This document shows, one piece after another, positions 18,151-27,290 of a stretch of DNA of 64,000 nt (position 1 is its first letter; the number at the start of each line of letters is the position of its first letter). The position numbers and the translations under genes were made by a program. The DNA comes from Nitratireductor soli (lineage in GTDB: Bacteria > Pseudomonadota > Alphaproteobacteria > Rhizobiales > Rhizobiaceae). The notes below the pieces were generated by a model. The model ran no database searches, was not told the DNA's origin, and worked only from the letters and a program-made list of their open reading frames with translations. Location: assembly GCF_001050155.1 (NCBI RefSeq), contig NZ_LFVY01000003.1, forward strand, positions 1 through 64,000. Direction: 5' to 3'.

Positions 18151-19202
18151 GAGCAAATTCGACTTATTCGGGGTCATATCCTGCTGCCTCGAAGTAGTGT
18201 CGGCATTCCTCGGTTGTGAACGCTGAGAGGCAGTCGGCAACGACGGACCAGAGTTCGTCGATGGTTCTGGCGGCGGCCTTTCTCAGGAGGGCCTTGAGCT
18301 TGGAGAAGGCCATCTCGATCGGATTGAAATCCGGCGAGTATGGCGGCAGGAGCAGGAGCCGCGCCCCGGCCTTTTCGATGGCCTCGCGCACGCCGCCGAT
18401 CTTATGGGCCGGAAGATTGTCCATGACCACGATGTCGCCGGGCCGAAGTTCGGGTGCGAGAACCTGCTCTGCATAGGCGAGGAAGACTGGTCCGTTCATC
18501 GGGCCGTCGAGCAGCATCGGCGCCGCCATGCCGGACAGCCGCAGGCCGGCGGTGAAGGTCGTCGTCTTCCAATGGCCGTGGGGAACGGCCGCCCGGCATC
18601 GCTCGCCGCATGGCGCCCTGCCGCGCAACCGGGCCATCTTTGTGGAGGCCGCGGTCTCGTCGATGAAGATCAGCCTCTCGGGATCGAGGTCGGGCTGGGC
18701 ATCGAACCAGGCTATGCGGCGGCGCAGGACGTCTGCGCGCTGCTGCTCTGCGGCGTGCGCCGTCTTTTTTTGAACGTGATGCCGCGCCGGTCGAGGAACA
18801 GCCAGATCGTCGAGGGCGCGGCCCGCACGCCGTGCTCGGCGGCAAGGCGCTCCCCCATCTCGGCGAGCGTGATGTCCGGTGCATCCTCGATCAGGCTGAG
18901 AATGAAGGCCTCGTGTGCGTCGAGCTTCGAACGCGACGGCTGGCCCTGCTTGCGCGCCTCCGTCTCGCCGGTCTCGCGATAGCGGCGATACCAGGCTCCG
19001 GCCGTCGAAATTCCGATCCGGAAGCGCCATGCCGCCTCACGTGTCGAGACCCCGTCCTCGATCGCAGCAATCACCCGACCGCGAAGGTCTCCGCTCAGGC
19101 TCCTCGTCATCATCACCTCCTGGCATATCACCAGGAGCAGTGAAGCAGACAACGTCCATCGCGTGAATCCTCAAAGCGACTCCGTGTTCATCGAAGATGC
19201 TC
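18151..19202 (-). mobile_element. IS630-family insertion sequence
   Basis: A 1,052-bp element flanked on both sides by TA (18149-18150 and 19203-19204), the IS630/mariner target. Terminal repeats GAGCAAATTCGA and (reverse strand) GAGCATCTTCGA agree at 10 of 12 positions. It holds one transposase gene expressed through a frameshift site. It sits between the HEPN genes and an IS6-type element, in a pile-up of insertions. Confidence 0.85.
18164..19110 (-). CDS. IS630 transposase made by -1 frameshifting
   Basis: Two overlapping frames. The upstream one encodes the helix-turn-helix part ([20 protein letters not shown], then GRRYRET-like linker sequence). The downstream one encodes the catalytic part with [18 protein letters not shown] and [18 protein letters not shown] (D, D, E residues). 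They join in the -1 direction at a run of seven A on the coding strand (18765-18771), reading TTC AAA AAA AGA before the shift and AAG ACG after it. This is the slippery-site arrangement known for IS630 relatives, so it is probably programmed rather than decay. The start is the second ATG after AGGAGG, at 19110. Confidence 0.82.
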
Positions 19203-19302
19203 TAGTGGAATTTCACGTGCCTCGAAATGAATCTTGTGGCCCATCAAATGAGGAGAATTCCGCTCAAACAGGCATTTTCACCCGTAGCGATGGAGGCTTC
19301 CG

Positions 19303-20109
19303 GGGTGTTGTCACGGTAACGGCTTGTTCGGACTCGCCACGACAGGCGCAGGCGCATGGACACCTCGCCCATCAGCTATAAACGCCACCGCCCCCCGATC
19401 ATCGCCAATGCGGTGTGGCTCTACTTTGGCTTTCCGCTGAGCTTGCGCCTGGTCGAGGAAATGCTGCTGGAGCACGGCATTTTTTGTTTCCTGTGAGACC
19501 ATTCGTCGATGGGGACTGAAATTAGGCCCGGACTATGCCCGCCAGCTCCAAAGGAAGCGTCCAGGCCCGAACGATATCTGGCATCTGGATGAAGTCGCCA
19601 TCAGCATCACCGGTAAGAAACATTGGCTTTGGCGGGCCGTCGATCAGGACGGATACGTCCTTGATGAGATCGTCCAGAACCGCCGCAACACCAAAGCTGC
19701 CAAGCGATTGCTGATGCACCTGTTGAAGAAACAGGATATCGTGCCAAAGCGCATGATTACAGACAGGCTGCGATCCTATGGAGCAGCCCGGCGGCAAGTG
19801 ATGCCGGCCGTCGAGCAGCGGTCGCACAAGGGGCTCAACAATCGAGCTGAGAATTCGCATCTGCCGCTGCGAAAACGCGAAAGAACGACGCAAGGTTTCC
19901 GATCGCCAGAAAGCCTCCAACGCTTCATCTCGATCTTCTCGGCTCTTCGCAATCTGTTTGTCCCGCCCCGCTCAAAGCGCTCTGCGCTCGCCATCCACAT
20001 TCACCGCCTGCAAGCGATGGCGGAATGGACAGTTGCTGTTGGGAAACTCGCGTCAATTCAAGCCCCACCGCTATCGGCGCAATCATTTTCCGATAACGTG
20101 ACAACACCC
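19303..20109 (+). mobile_element. IS6-family insertion sequence
   Basis: An 807-bp element with ends GGGTGTTGTCACGGTAACGG (left) and, on the reverse strand, GGGTGTTGTCACGTTATCGG (right). The ends and single short transposase gene fit the IS6/IS26 family. Its right end abuts the catabolic cassette at 20110. A partial copy of the same end lies in inverted orientation at 26961, on the far side of the cassette. The bases next to the two ends do not form an 8-bp duplication. Confidence 0.85.
19356..20109 (+). pseudogene. IS6 transposase, one frameshift
   Basis: The first frame reads RPPIIANAVWLYFGFPLSL and VEEMLLEHGIF and then hits a stop. After one extra T in the run near 19483, the next frame continues ETIRRWGLKLGPDYARQL, DIWHLDEVAISI (first Asp), the MITDRLRSYGAARRQV segment (second Asp) and HKGLNNRAENSHLPLRKRER (Glu). 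The full DDE domain is thus present but split by a single-base insertion. The second frame then reads through the IS right end. The copy cannot make its own full transposase unless frameshifting occurs. Confidence 0.85.
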
Positions 20110-21314
20110 TGTCCGTGGATTTCGCCGATGATCGCGTCATAGACGGCGTGGAGCTGCGACAGTTCGCCGATATGGCACGCTTCATCGGGCGCTCCGAGAT
20201 TTCTGGGGGTTAGCCCGATGACGACGCACGGATAACCGCCGCGTCTCCACAACCGTGCATCCGAACCACCTATCCGATTGTCGAACACGGCAGCCTCTTT
20301 GGAGACCTTTCGCGCGCCGTCGAGGCAAGCGGCCGCCAGCGGCGTCCTCGAATCCGTCCAACTCGGTTCATACCGACGCGTAATTGTCCACGCGACCCCC
20401 GGCCGACCACCGAGTAGCGCGTCGACGGATTTCTCGACCTCGGCAGTGGAGAGGCCCAACGGTATGCGGATGTCCACCGCGGCGGAAGCCCGCGCCGGAA
20501 CGAGGTTGGGCGATGATCCACCGTTCATCATTCCGACATTGACGGTGACACGCTCCATCGTCCTGCGCAGCCCTTCGGATTCCCCCGTCTTGCGTGCAGC
20601 CAGTGCCATGACGTTGCGCGCGTCTTCAGGCGGCTCGGGGATCAAGCTTTCCACCTTGCGCAAGGCAATAAGGGCATCGACAAGCCGGTCAGCAGCATTC
20701 ACCCCGACATAGACATGGGCGCTGTGGGCTTGTTTTCCCTCTGCCTCGATTTCCAGCCACAGCATCCCCTTCTCGCCCAATCTCACAGCGAAAGGGCCGC
20801 CCACATCAGCCACAAGCACGCCATCGCCATGGATTTCAGGTGCATTGTCCATCAACCATTGCGTGCCCAGTTCGCCCATCCGCTCCTCGTCGCCGGCAAG
20901 GGCCAGGACCAGGCTTCCCGCAAACGGACGGCGCTTCGCCCAATCGGCGAGGATTTCCACCAGGACCGCCACACCGCCCTTCATGTCCGCCGCGCCGCGC
21001 CCATAAATGAATCCGTCGCCGATCTCCCCCCCGAGCGGTAGGAACTTCCACATCGAGATGTCGCCGATGGGATAGGTGTCCAGATGGCCACTCAGGATCG
21101 TACGAGGACCCGGCAGCCCGCCGTCGAGGACGGCGACCAGGTTCTCGACCGGTTCCTCGCTGATATACCGCTTCAGGATCACACCCGGAATGCCCTTTAG
21201 GAAATCTTGCGCGATCGCCACAACGTCTCTCGTGTCGCTCGGCGGAGTCTGGCTGTCACTTCTCACGAGCGCCTGGGTGATCGCCGTCAGCCGATCGACG
21301 GAATCCTGGCTCAT
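20058..21314 (-). CDS. M20-family peptidase/deacylase, 3' end replaced by IS6
   Basis: A zinc-dependent amidohydrolase of the ArgE/DapE/CPG2 family, 418 residues as read. Metal and active-site motifs are present: SGHLDTYP near 75, YGRGAADMKGG near 107, AGDEERMGELG near 143, plus the dimerisation domain (about 190-300) that opens after KQAHSAHVYVGV. Its ATG overlaps the stop of the ureohydrolase-like gene by 4 bases, so they are co-translated. The last 17 or so codons (VVTLSENDCADSGGA*) lie in the IS6 right end (below 20110), so the natural C-terminus has been replaced. Activity may survive because the catalytic motifs lie upstream. Likely role: hydrolysis of an N-acyl or peptide bond in the imported substrate. 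Confidence 0.82.
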   Translation of the reverse strand: MSQDSVDRLTAITQALVRSDSQTPPSDTRDVVAIAQDFLKGIPGVILKRYISEEPVENLVAVLDGGLPGPRTILSGHLDTYPIGDISMWKFLPLGGEIGDGFIYGRGAADMKGGVAVLVEILADWAKRRPFAGSLVLALAGDEERMGELGTQWLMDNAPEIHGDGVLVADVGGPFAVRLGEKGMLWLEIEAEGKQAHSAHVYVGVNAADRLVDALIALRKVESLIPEPPEDARNVMALAARKTGESEGLRRTMERVTVNVGMMNGGSSPNLVPARASAAVDIRIPLGLSTAEVEKSVDALLGGRPGVAWTITRRYEPSWTDSRTPLAAACLDGARKVSKEAAVFDNRIGGSDARLWRRGGYPCVVIGLTPRNLGAPDEACHIGELSQLHAVYDAIIGEIHGQGVVTLSENDCADSGGA

Positions 21315-22264
21315 GTCCGAGCATCCGCCTGGCGGCGCCAGATCAACAGCAGAATCTCGTAGGTTACCGCTGCAGCAAGGAACGCGGTCATTCCGTTGAT
21401 ATCATGCGGCGGGCTGACCGTATTCACGTCAGCGCCCACGATGTTCAACCCTTCCAGCATGCGCAGGAGATCGATGCCTTCGCGCGACGACAGCCCTCCC
21501 CAGACAGGCGTGCAGACGCCGGGAGCGCAGGACGGATCGAAGACGTCCATGTCCCACGAGAGGTAGACCGGGCGTTGCGCCAACGTCTGCCTGAGCTCCT
21601 TTACCGCGTCCTGAAGGCCGCGGTTCTGCAACTCGGTCATCGACATGATGTTGTAACCGAGCTCGCGGGTATGGTCGTACACCCCCGGCCGCACCGTCGA
21701 GCCGCGGAGGCCCACATGCCAGGAAGCGCTGGTGAGGATCCGCTGCTCCAGCGCGGCATGCGTGAACTGCGAGGCTGCGTCGTATTGGTGGACAGGATCT
21801 ATTGGATAGGCGTCCGTATGGCTGTCGATATGCAGAACGGCGAGACCGGGGTGAACTTTCGCGGCGGCGCGGACGAGGGGCAGCGACACGCTCCCGTCAC
21901 CGCCGAAGCCGACCGGCACGGCGCCGGTGACTGCGATCCTGTAGGCCGCCTCCTCTATCAGCGGGAAAGCCTCTTGCGCACGTGACGGCACCAGCAGCAC
22001 GTCTCCGGCGTCGATGACGCCCAGCTCGGTCAGAGCGTCGCAATCGGCGATTTCCGACTGATAACGCCGGAGAAGGCCGGACTGGGCGCGAATGGCCGCG
22101 GGACCCTGGCGGGCCCCGATGCGGAACTTGTGTGTTCCGCAATCGAATGGGCAACCCAGTATGGCCGCTCCCGCGCCTGTGGCGTCCGTGCGAAACGGAA
22201 TGCCCATGAATGTTGGCGGCGCTTCGTAGAGTTCATCGGATGAAAGCGTGTCGAGACTGGTCAT
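21311..22264 (-). CDS. Agmatinase/arginase-family ureohydrolase with altered metal site
   Basis: 317 residues with the ureohydrolase fold; family members split guanidino compounds into urea and an amine using two Mn ions. DSHTD (for DxHxD) in VLHIDSHTDAY and SWDMDVFDPSCAPG (SxDxDxxDP) are intact. The first metal-ligand motif, normally GGDH, reads GGDGS here, so the His ligand is missing, and the usual DVVEV near the C-terminus reads DVNTV. The frame is otherwise clean. This points either to a changed substrate or metal use, or to a non-ureohydrolase role. It lies between the ABC permease gene and the M20 peptidase gene in one leftward operon. Confidence 0.8.
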   Translation of the reverse strand: MTSLDTLSSDELYEAPPTFMGIPFRTDATGAGAAILGCPFDCGTHKFRIGARQGPAAIRAQSGLLRRYQSEIADCDALTELGVIDAGDVLLVPSRAQEAFPLIEEAAYRIAVTGAVPVGFGGDGSVSLPLVRAAAKVHPGLAVLHIDSHTDAYPIDPVHQYDAASQFTHAALEQRILTSASWHVGLRGSTVRPGVYDHTRELGYNIMSMTELQNRGLQDAVKELRQTLAQRPVYLSWDMDVFDPSCAPGVCTPVWGGLSSREGIDLLRMLEGLNIVGADVNTVSPPHDINGMTAFLAAAVTYEILLLIWRRQADART

Positions 22265-22352
22265 GTCGGATTTTCACTCGCTGAAGCATAGGAAGACAGA
22301 CCCGGCCAGGAACGGTCGGGTCCATGTGAGGGATGTTGGCTTGCGGCGGTCT

Positions 22353-23018
22353 CTAGCGAGAAGAAAGCCTTCGCTCCCAAAGGCGGATGCCCATGGCCAG
22401 CGGCCAGCAGATCAGGAAGTAGATGATGGCGATGAAGGTGAAGATTTCGAGCGGACGGAAGATCGACGAGGAAAGCTCCATCCCGCGGCGTGTGATCTCA
22501 CCGACGGATATTACCGCTCCCAGGGACGAATATTTGATAAGCTGCACGAAATTGGCGGCCAGGGGCGGCAAGGTGAGCCGGATGGCTTGCGGCAGAACGA
22601 TACGGATGAAGGTCTGGACTGGAGACAGGCCAAGTACCTGCGCCGCCTCCCGATGCCCTTTTGGAACCGCCTGAATGCCGGCGCGGTATGCTTCGGCGAT
22701 GAAGGCTGACGAGTAGATGCTCAGCCCCACGATGAGAGCAGTCCAGGAATCGAGATTGATACCCATGGCCACCGGCAGCACATAATAAATCCAGAGCAAC
22801 TGCACGAGGATCGGCGTGTTGCGGATGATTTCTCCGACGGCCAGCGCAAGAAAGCGAAGCGGCGCGAACCGGGACATGTCCATGACCGCGATCATCAATC
22901 CGCCAAGCATCGCCAAGCTCAGGGTGATCGCAGAAATGAGAAGGGTCTGCTGAAGCCCGCTCAGGAGAAAGTCGATATTCTGAGGGATGACATCCCAACG
23001 AAACTGATAACCACCCAT
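22353..23018 (-). CDS. Amino-acid ABC transporter permease
   Basis: 221 residues, HisM/GlnP type: several membrane helices and the EAA loop EAYRAGIQAVPKGHREAAQVLG that contacts the ATPase. The N-terminus (MGGYQFRWDVIPQNIDFLLSGL) is typical of the family. It is the only permease gene of the system, so it presumably acts as a homodimer. It follows the binding-protein gene by 53 bases and precedes the ureohydrolase-like gene. Confidence 0.9.
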   Translation of the reverse strand: MGGYQFRWDVIPQNIDFLLSGLQQTLLISAITLSLAMLGGLMIAVMDMSRFAPLRFLALAVGEIIRNTPILVQLLWIYYVLPVAMGINLDSWTALIVGLSIYSSAFIAEAYRAGIQAVPKGHREAAQVLGLSPVQTFIRIVLPQAIRLTLPPLAANFVQLIKYSSLGAVISVGEITRRGMELSSSIFRPLEIFTFIAIIYFLICWPLAMGIRLWERRLSSR

Positions 23019-23071
23019 AGAAATTCCCCTTCCTTAAGCTTCAGCAGACCAACAGGCTTCTTCGAACAGGT

Positions 23072-23881
23072 TTACGGCGCGACGATCGGGCCGAGCTTGT
23101 TCTTTTCCGCGTAGGCAGCCAGGCGGCCATCGCGCTTGATGGTGCTGATGAAAAGATCGATGTGGTTGAGCCAGATCTGATCCCCATGCGGGACGACATA
23201 GGTGTACGGTGTCAGGAGCAGCTTCTGGTCCGGCTCGATGGAGCGCGCCCAGTCGAATTCGTCGGTTACCTTCACCGCGGTTGGAAAGTCGGTCATGATG
23301 ACGTCGACCCGATTGGCGACAAGCTCGGCTTCGCGCGTGGCAGGTGGTGCCACGACGACGAGTTCGGCCTGTTTGAGATAATCGCGCATGAACGGCTCGA
23401 TATAGCTGCCGAGAGACACCGCCACGCGGCGGCCGGGCTGGTCAATGTCACCCCAGCTCGTCACCGGGCTTCCCTCCCGCGTAACCGCGTAGACGCCCGA
23501 GATGAGGTATGGTTGCGTAAAGGCAACCGCCTCGCCGCGCTTCATCGTGGCACCGATCCCGAACATACCGATGTCGCACTTGTTAGCTTGGAGATCGGCG
23601 ATGAAAGTGCCGAAGCTGGACTCGACGATGTTCAGCTCGACACCGAGTTCTTTCGCCAGCTCCTTGGCGAGATCGGCGTCGATGCCCTCGATCTCTCCGG
23701 ATGCCGGATTGCGAAACGAAATGGAATAGTAGAGCGGATACTGGCATACGCGCAGCTTGCCGGACTTGGTGACTTCGTACAGACGCGAATTCACCTGCTG
23801 CGCCGATGCCGGCGACGTGAAGATGGCAGCGACGACCGCGCAAATGGCGAACGTTGCAAGAGATTTGGCGATCTTGCCCAT
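23072..23881 (-). CDS. Amino-acid ABC transporter substrate-binding protein
   Basis: 269 residues from the ATG at 23881 (AAGGGA 9 bases upstream). A Sec signal peptide ends near ASA-QQ at about 28. The mature protein has the family-3 solute-binding pattern: GKLRVCQYPLYYSISFRNP, GIDADLAKELAKELGVEL, ANKCDIGMFGIGATMKRGEAV. It captures a polar amino-acid-like ligand in the periplasm for the adjacent permease and ATPase. The ligand cannot be fixed from sequence; linked ureohydrolase-like and peptidase genes suggest a guanidino, opine or acylated amino acid. Confidence 0.9.
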   Translation of the reverse strand: MGKIAKSLATFAICAVVAAIFTSPASAQQVNSRLYEVTKSGKLRVCQYPLYYSISFRNPASGEIEGIDADLAKELAKELGVELNIVESSFGTFIADLQANKCDIGMFGIGATMKRGEAVAFTQPYLISGVYAVTREGSPVTSWGDIDQPGRRVAVSLGSYIEPFMRDYLKQAELVVVAPPATREAELVANRVDVIMTDFPTAVKVTDEFDWARSIEPDQKLLLTPYTYVVPHGDQIWLNHIDLFISTIKRDGRLAAYAEKNKLGPIVAP

Positions 23882-23906
23882 TGATGAGTTCCCTTCTTCT
23901 GATAGT

Positions 23907-24689
23907 TCAGTCTTGCATTTGGCGCAGGAACCGCTGCGCTCGGTCCGTTTTCGCACTAGCAAAGAACGCGGCGGGCTCTGCGTCTTCGACAACCCTACCC
24001 TGATCCATGAAGACCACGCGCGACCCGACGTTGCGCGCAAACCCCATTTCATGGGTCACGACAAGCATCGTCATCCCTTCCTCAGCCAGGCTGCGCATCA
24101 CAAGCAGCACCTCGTGCTTCAGCTCGGGATCGAGCGCGGATGTTGCCTCGTCGAACAACATCACACTCGGCTTCATCGCGAGCGCTCGCGCAATTGCAAC
24201 GCGCTGTTGTTGCCCACCGGACAGGCGAGACGGATACTGATCGCGCTTATCGGCGAGCCCGACCTTTTCCAACAGGCGCATGGCGTTGGCTTCAGCCGCC
24301 GCCTTCGCGTCACCCTTCACGCGGACCGGTGCCTCGATGACGTTCTGCAGTACCGTGAAATGTGGCCAAAGATTAAAATGCTGGAAGACCATTCCGATGT
24401 CGCCGCGCGCGGCCTTGGCGTTCTGCCGTATGTCTGTCGGCAATTGCGGAGCGGCGATGATTCTGTCGCGCAGCGTCACCACGCCCTCGGTCGGTTGCTC
24501 AAGCAAGGCGAAGCACCGAAGCAGCGTCGTCTTGCCCGAGCCGGAAGGACCGATCACGCATACGACCTCGCCTTCCGTCACGGCGAGATTGACATTGCCG
24601 AGCACCTGGACGGAGCCAAAACTCTTGCTCAAATCCCTGGCTGCGATCAAGCCGCTTTCTGGCTGCTCGCCCACGGCGCTTGCGTCCAT
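23907..24689 (-). CDS. Amino-acid ABC transporter ATPase
   Basis: 260 residues of the HisP/GlnQ class. Walker [11 protein letters not shown]-loop [10 protein letters not shown], signature LSGGQQQR, Walker [13 protein letters not shown] and the switch His in VVTHE are all present. The ATG at 24689 has GGGGAG 6 bases upstream, while the longer frame to 24755 adds unconserved residues. It is the first gene of the leftward import/hydrolysis operon and is divergent from the LysR gene. Confidence 0.92.
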   Translation of the reverse strand: MDASAVGEQPESGLIAARDLSKSFGSVQVLGNVNLAVTEGEVVCVIGPSGSGKTTLLRCFALLEQPTEGVVTLRDRIIAAPQLPTDIRQNAKAARGDIGMVFQHFNLWPHFTVLQNVIEAPVRVKGDAKAAAEANAMRLLEKVGLADKRDQYPSRLSGGQQQRVAIARALAMKPSVMLFDEATSALDPELKHEVLLVMRSLAEEGMTMLVVTHEMGFARNVGSRVVFMDQGRVVEDAEPAAFFASAKTDRAQRFLRQMQD

Positions 24690-24797
24690 TCTTGACTCCC
24701 CTTCCATATCATAAAGAAAATTGATTGGATTAATACATTCTCCTTGATTTCGCAAAAAATGGCTTTAAATCGTACATATTGTCAATAAAGAAAATTT
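24690..24797. promoter_or_regulatory. Divergent promoter region with LysR-type box
   Basis: This 108-base, AT-rich gap separates the leftward transporter operon from the rightward LysR gene. ATTGATTGGATTAAT at 24720-24734 has the T-N11-A form and partial dyad symmetry of a LysR-type recognition site. The regulator encoded next door probably controls both directions from here, but this is inferred. Confidence 0.4.
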
Positions 24798-25715
24798 ATG
24801 ATCATGGATGTTAAGCTTCTCGAGACGTTCCGCGCGGTGATAGAAACCCAGTCAATGACCGGCGCCGCGAAACTGCTGGGGCTTACTCAACCGGCCATCA
24901 GCACACAGATCGCACGGCTGGAATCCCAGATCGGCTTTCCTCTCTTCGAACGCGTGAATGGACGCCTGAAAGCCAGCAGGCAGGGGCGGCTCTTCTATAC
25001 CGAGGTTCGGCACGCCCTCGGCATGATCGAGCGTCTCACGCGGGACGCGGAGGGCATTCGCAAAGGCGTCACCGAATCCGTCACGATTGCCAGTCACCCC
25101 AGTGCATCAATCTCGATCCTGCCGGCTATCGTGGCGGAGCTACGGCGACGCCGTCCACTTGCCCGCGTTCGCATGATCAACCGAAGCTCCGAGGAAGTGA
25201 GGGCCATATTCGAAGCGGGCGGTGCCGACATCGCGATAGCGGAATGGCCGATTCATATCCCCGATATCGACCTGCGACGGCATAAGGTTCCCTGCGTCGC
25301 GATACTGCCAAAAGACCATGATCTTACCAAAAAGCGGGAGATCATTCCTGCTGATCTTGCCGGCGAATCCATGATCGGCATGCAAGTCTCCAGGCTGATA
25401 GGTCATCAGGTGCAGAGCGCATTCGTCGAGCAAGACGTTGAGTTTGATCCTGGGATTGTCAACGAGTATTTCAGCTCGATTTGCGCGCTCGTCACCACCG
25501 GCTGCGGGATTGGCATCGTCGACCAGTGGTCGGCACAGATGTTCGAGCCGCTCGGCCTCGCGATACGGCCCTTCAAGCCAACCATCATGTACGAGATCGG
25601 TGTTTTTGCGCGGCTGCAAGCCACGCCAGTACCGATCATCGATGAAGTGATCGCGCTGATCGACCAGAGGCTCGCAGCGGTCGAACCGATTATCAATTGT
25701 GACGGAGACGCATAA
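24798..25715 (+). CDS. LysR-family transcriptional regulator
   Basis: 305 residues. The N-terminal winged helix-turn-helix is clear (DVKLLETFRAVIETQSMTGA, then LTQPAISTQIARLESQ), followed by the two-lobed effector domain (about 90-295). It is divergent from the amino-acid importer operon and overlaps the M28 peptidase start (TAATG), so it very likely regulates the cassette in response to the imported compound. The effector is unknown. Confidence 0.92.
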   Translation: MIMDVKLLETFRAVIETQSMTGAAKLLGLTQPAISTQIARLESQIGFPLFERVNGRLKASRQGRLFYTEVRHALGMIERLTRDAEGIRKGVTESVTIASHPSASISILPAIVAELRRRRPLARVRMINRSSEEVRAIFEAGGADIAIAEWPIHIPDIDLRRHKVPCVAILPKDHDLTKKREIIPADLAGESMIGMQVSRLIGHQVQSAFVEQDVEFDPGIVNEYFSSICALVTTGCGIGIVDQWSAQMFEPLGLAIRPFKPTIMYEIGVFARLQATPVPIIDEVIALIDQRLAAVEPIINCDGDA

Positions 25716-26959
25716 TGCTGGATGCCTCGAGGATCTGGGCAGATCTGAGTGCCATCTGCGATACCGGCGGCCGCCAGACCGGCACTGAGTCCGAGTTGAC
25801 GGCGACAGAGTTGCTGGCGCGCCTGGGTGAGGAAGCGACGGGTGTGGCGCCATGGCGGGAGGCGTTCCCCTATGATGGATGGGCCGGCTGCGGGGCATCG
25901 CTGACGCTGGGGAACGGCGAACGCCTGCCTGCAAATCCCCTGCTGCGCTCAGTCCCAACGCCGGCGGGCGGCCTGGAGGCTGAAGTCATCGATCTCGGAC
26001 GCGGCACGCCCGAGGAGTTCGCGGCTCATCGGGGCGAGATTGCCGGCCGCATCGCACTGGTACGCCATGAATTGATGTTCGCCGCCGGTACTGTGCATCG
26101 CCGCATGAAATACAATGCCGCGGTCGAGGCGGGCGCGGTCGGTTTCCTCATTGCCGGCCCACTCGCCGGCAACCTCGTTGCGGGTTCCTCCGGACGTGGA
26201 AACGAGGCGGGGATTCCTGCTGCTGGGGTTTCTCCCGAAACTGCAGCCATTCTCGCCCGCACGAGTGCTGGCTACGCCAGGATTCGATTGGAAGTCGATG
26301 GGTTCGACCAGCCCGGATCTGCAACCAATCTTATCTTTGATCTTAAGGGCCAGACGCAGCAACAGGTGGTCTTGTCCGCACACATTGACGGCCATGCCCT
26401 CGGCGAAAGCGCGCTCGACAACGCCTCGGGCCTGGCGGTTGCGCTCGCGGTCGCCCGCGAGTTGCGCCCGAAAATGGAGAACCGGAAGCGTTCGCTTCGC
26501 CTCGCCTTATTCAATGCCGAGGAATGGGCGCTGACGGGGTCGGACATGCATCTCCAGCGCCAGAGCGCAGCAGAGCGGAACGCAACGGTCCTGAACGTGA
26601 ATCTTGACACTGTCGCAGGCGGCGATCGCCTGACTGCCCTGACCTCCGGCTATAAAGGCATTGAACCGTTTCTGTTAAGCTGTTCCGAAGCGGAAGGCGT
26701 ACCGCTTGGCCTGTTCCGTCCGCTTCAGGTCAACTCCGATCACGGCAACTTTGCGCAGGCCGGAATCCCCGCATTCAGGCTGGTCGATGGGTTCAACAAC
26801 CATATGGCGAACACCCGCCATCTGCTGACCACGCTGGATCGCCGCGACCTCGCCACGCCAGAGGAATTGTTGCGTTCAGCAAGACTGACCCTGGAAATCG
26901 TTCGCCGCGCGCTGGACGCCACCGACGAAGAAACGGACGTCTGGCGCAATGCTTCGTAG
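25715..26959 (+). CDS. M28-family zinc aminopeptidase
   Basis: 414 residues. Zinc-site motifs in order: SAHIDGHALGESALDNASG near 225, NAEEWALTGS near 268 (catalytic Glu pair), VNLDTVAGG near 295, and DHGNFAQAGIPAF near 347. An inserted PA-like domain occupies about 80-200. No signal peptide is seen, so it should act in the cytoplasm, trimming a peptide brought in by the divergent ABC importer. Its start overlaps the LysR stop by one base. The stop codon lies one base before an IS6 end at 26961, the right border of the cassette. Confidence 0.88.
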   Translation: MLDASRIWADLSAICDTGGRQTGTESELTATELLARLGEEATGVAPWREAFPYDGWAGCGASLTLGNGERLPANPLLRSVPTPAGGLEAEVIDLGRGTPEEFAAHRGEIAGRIALVRHELMFAAGTVHRRMKYNAAVEAGAVGFLIAGPLAGNLVAGSSGRGNEAGIPAAGVSPETAAILARTSAGYARIRLEVDGFDQPGSATNLIFDLKGQTQQQVVLSAHIDGHALGESALDNASGLAVALAVARELRPKMENRKRSLRLALFNAEEWALTGSDMHLQRQSAAERNATVLNVNLDTVAGGDRLTALTSGYKGIEPFLLSCSEAEGVPLGLFRPLQVNSDHGNFAQAGIPAFRLVDGFNNHMANTRHLLTTLDRRDLATPEELLRSARLTLEIVRRALDATDEETDVWRNAS

Positions 26960-26960
26960 C

Positions 26961-27051
26961 GGTGTTGTCACGTTATCGGAAAATGATTGCGCCGATAGCG
27001 GTGGGGCTTGAATTCACGCGAGTTCCCCAACCGCAACTTTCCATTCCGCTG
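26961..27051 (-). mobile_element. IS6 end fragment (inverted copy)
   Basis: About 90 bases nearly identical to the reverse complement of the right end of the IS6 copy at 19303-20109 (starting GGTGTTGTCACGTTATCGG). Only this end remains; it then runs directly into Tn3 sequence. It faces the cassette with the same terminus as the left copy, so 20110-26960 is bracketed by inverted IS6 ends. Confidence 0.85.
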
Positions 27052-27290
27052 TTCCGTATCCGTGGCGTAGATGCCGGTCAGGTTGACGTGTTCCCAACTG
27101 AGCGGTGAGACGTGCTTGAGCAGCATGTCGGGAACATTTCGCCCCCCTCGCTTCAGATGAGTGACAGCGCGATCGAGGTAGATGGCGTTCCAATGGACGA
27201 TGGCGCTGACGACGAGATTGAGACCGGAAGCGCGGAACGCCTGGCTCTCGAATGAGCGATCACGGAATTTGACCTGGATCCGGGACAGTA
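27052..27290 (-). pseudogene. Tn3 tnpA 3'-end fragment
   Basis: On this strand the sequence closely follows the last part of the intact tnp[17 protein letters not shown], then [20 protein letters not shown] and [19 protein letters not shown]. It is cut at both ends, by IS6 sequence at 27051 and by unrelated sequence near 27290. Confidence 0.85.
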
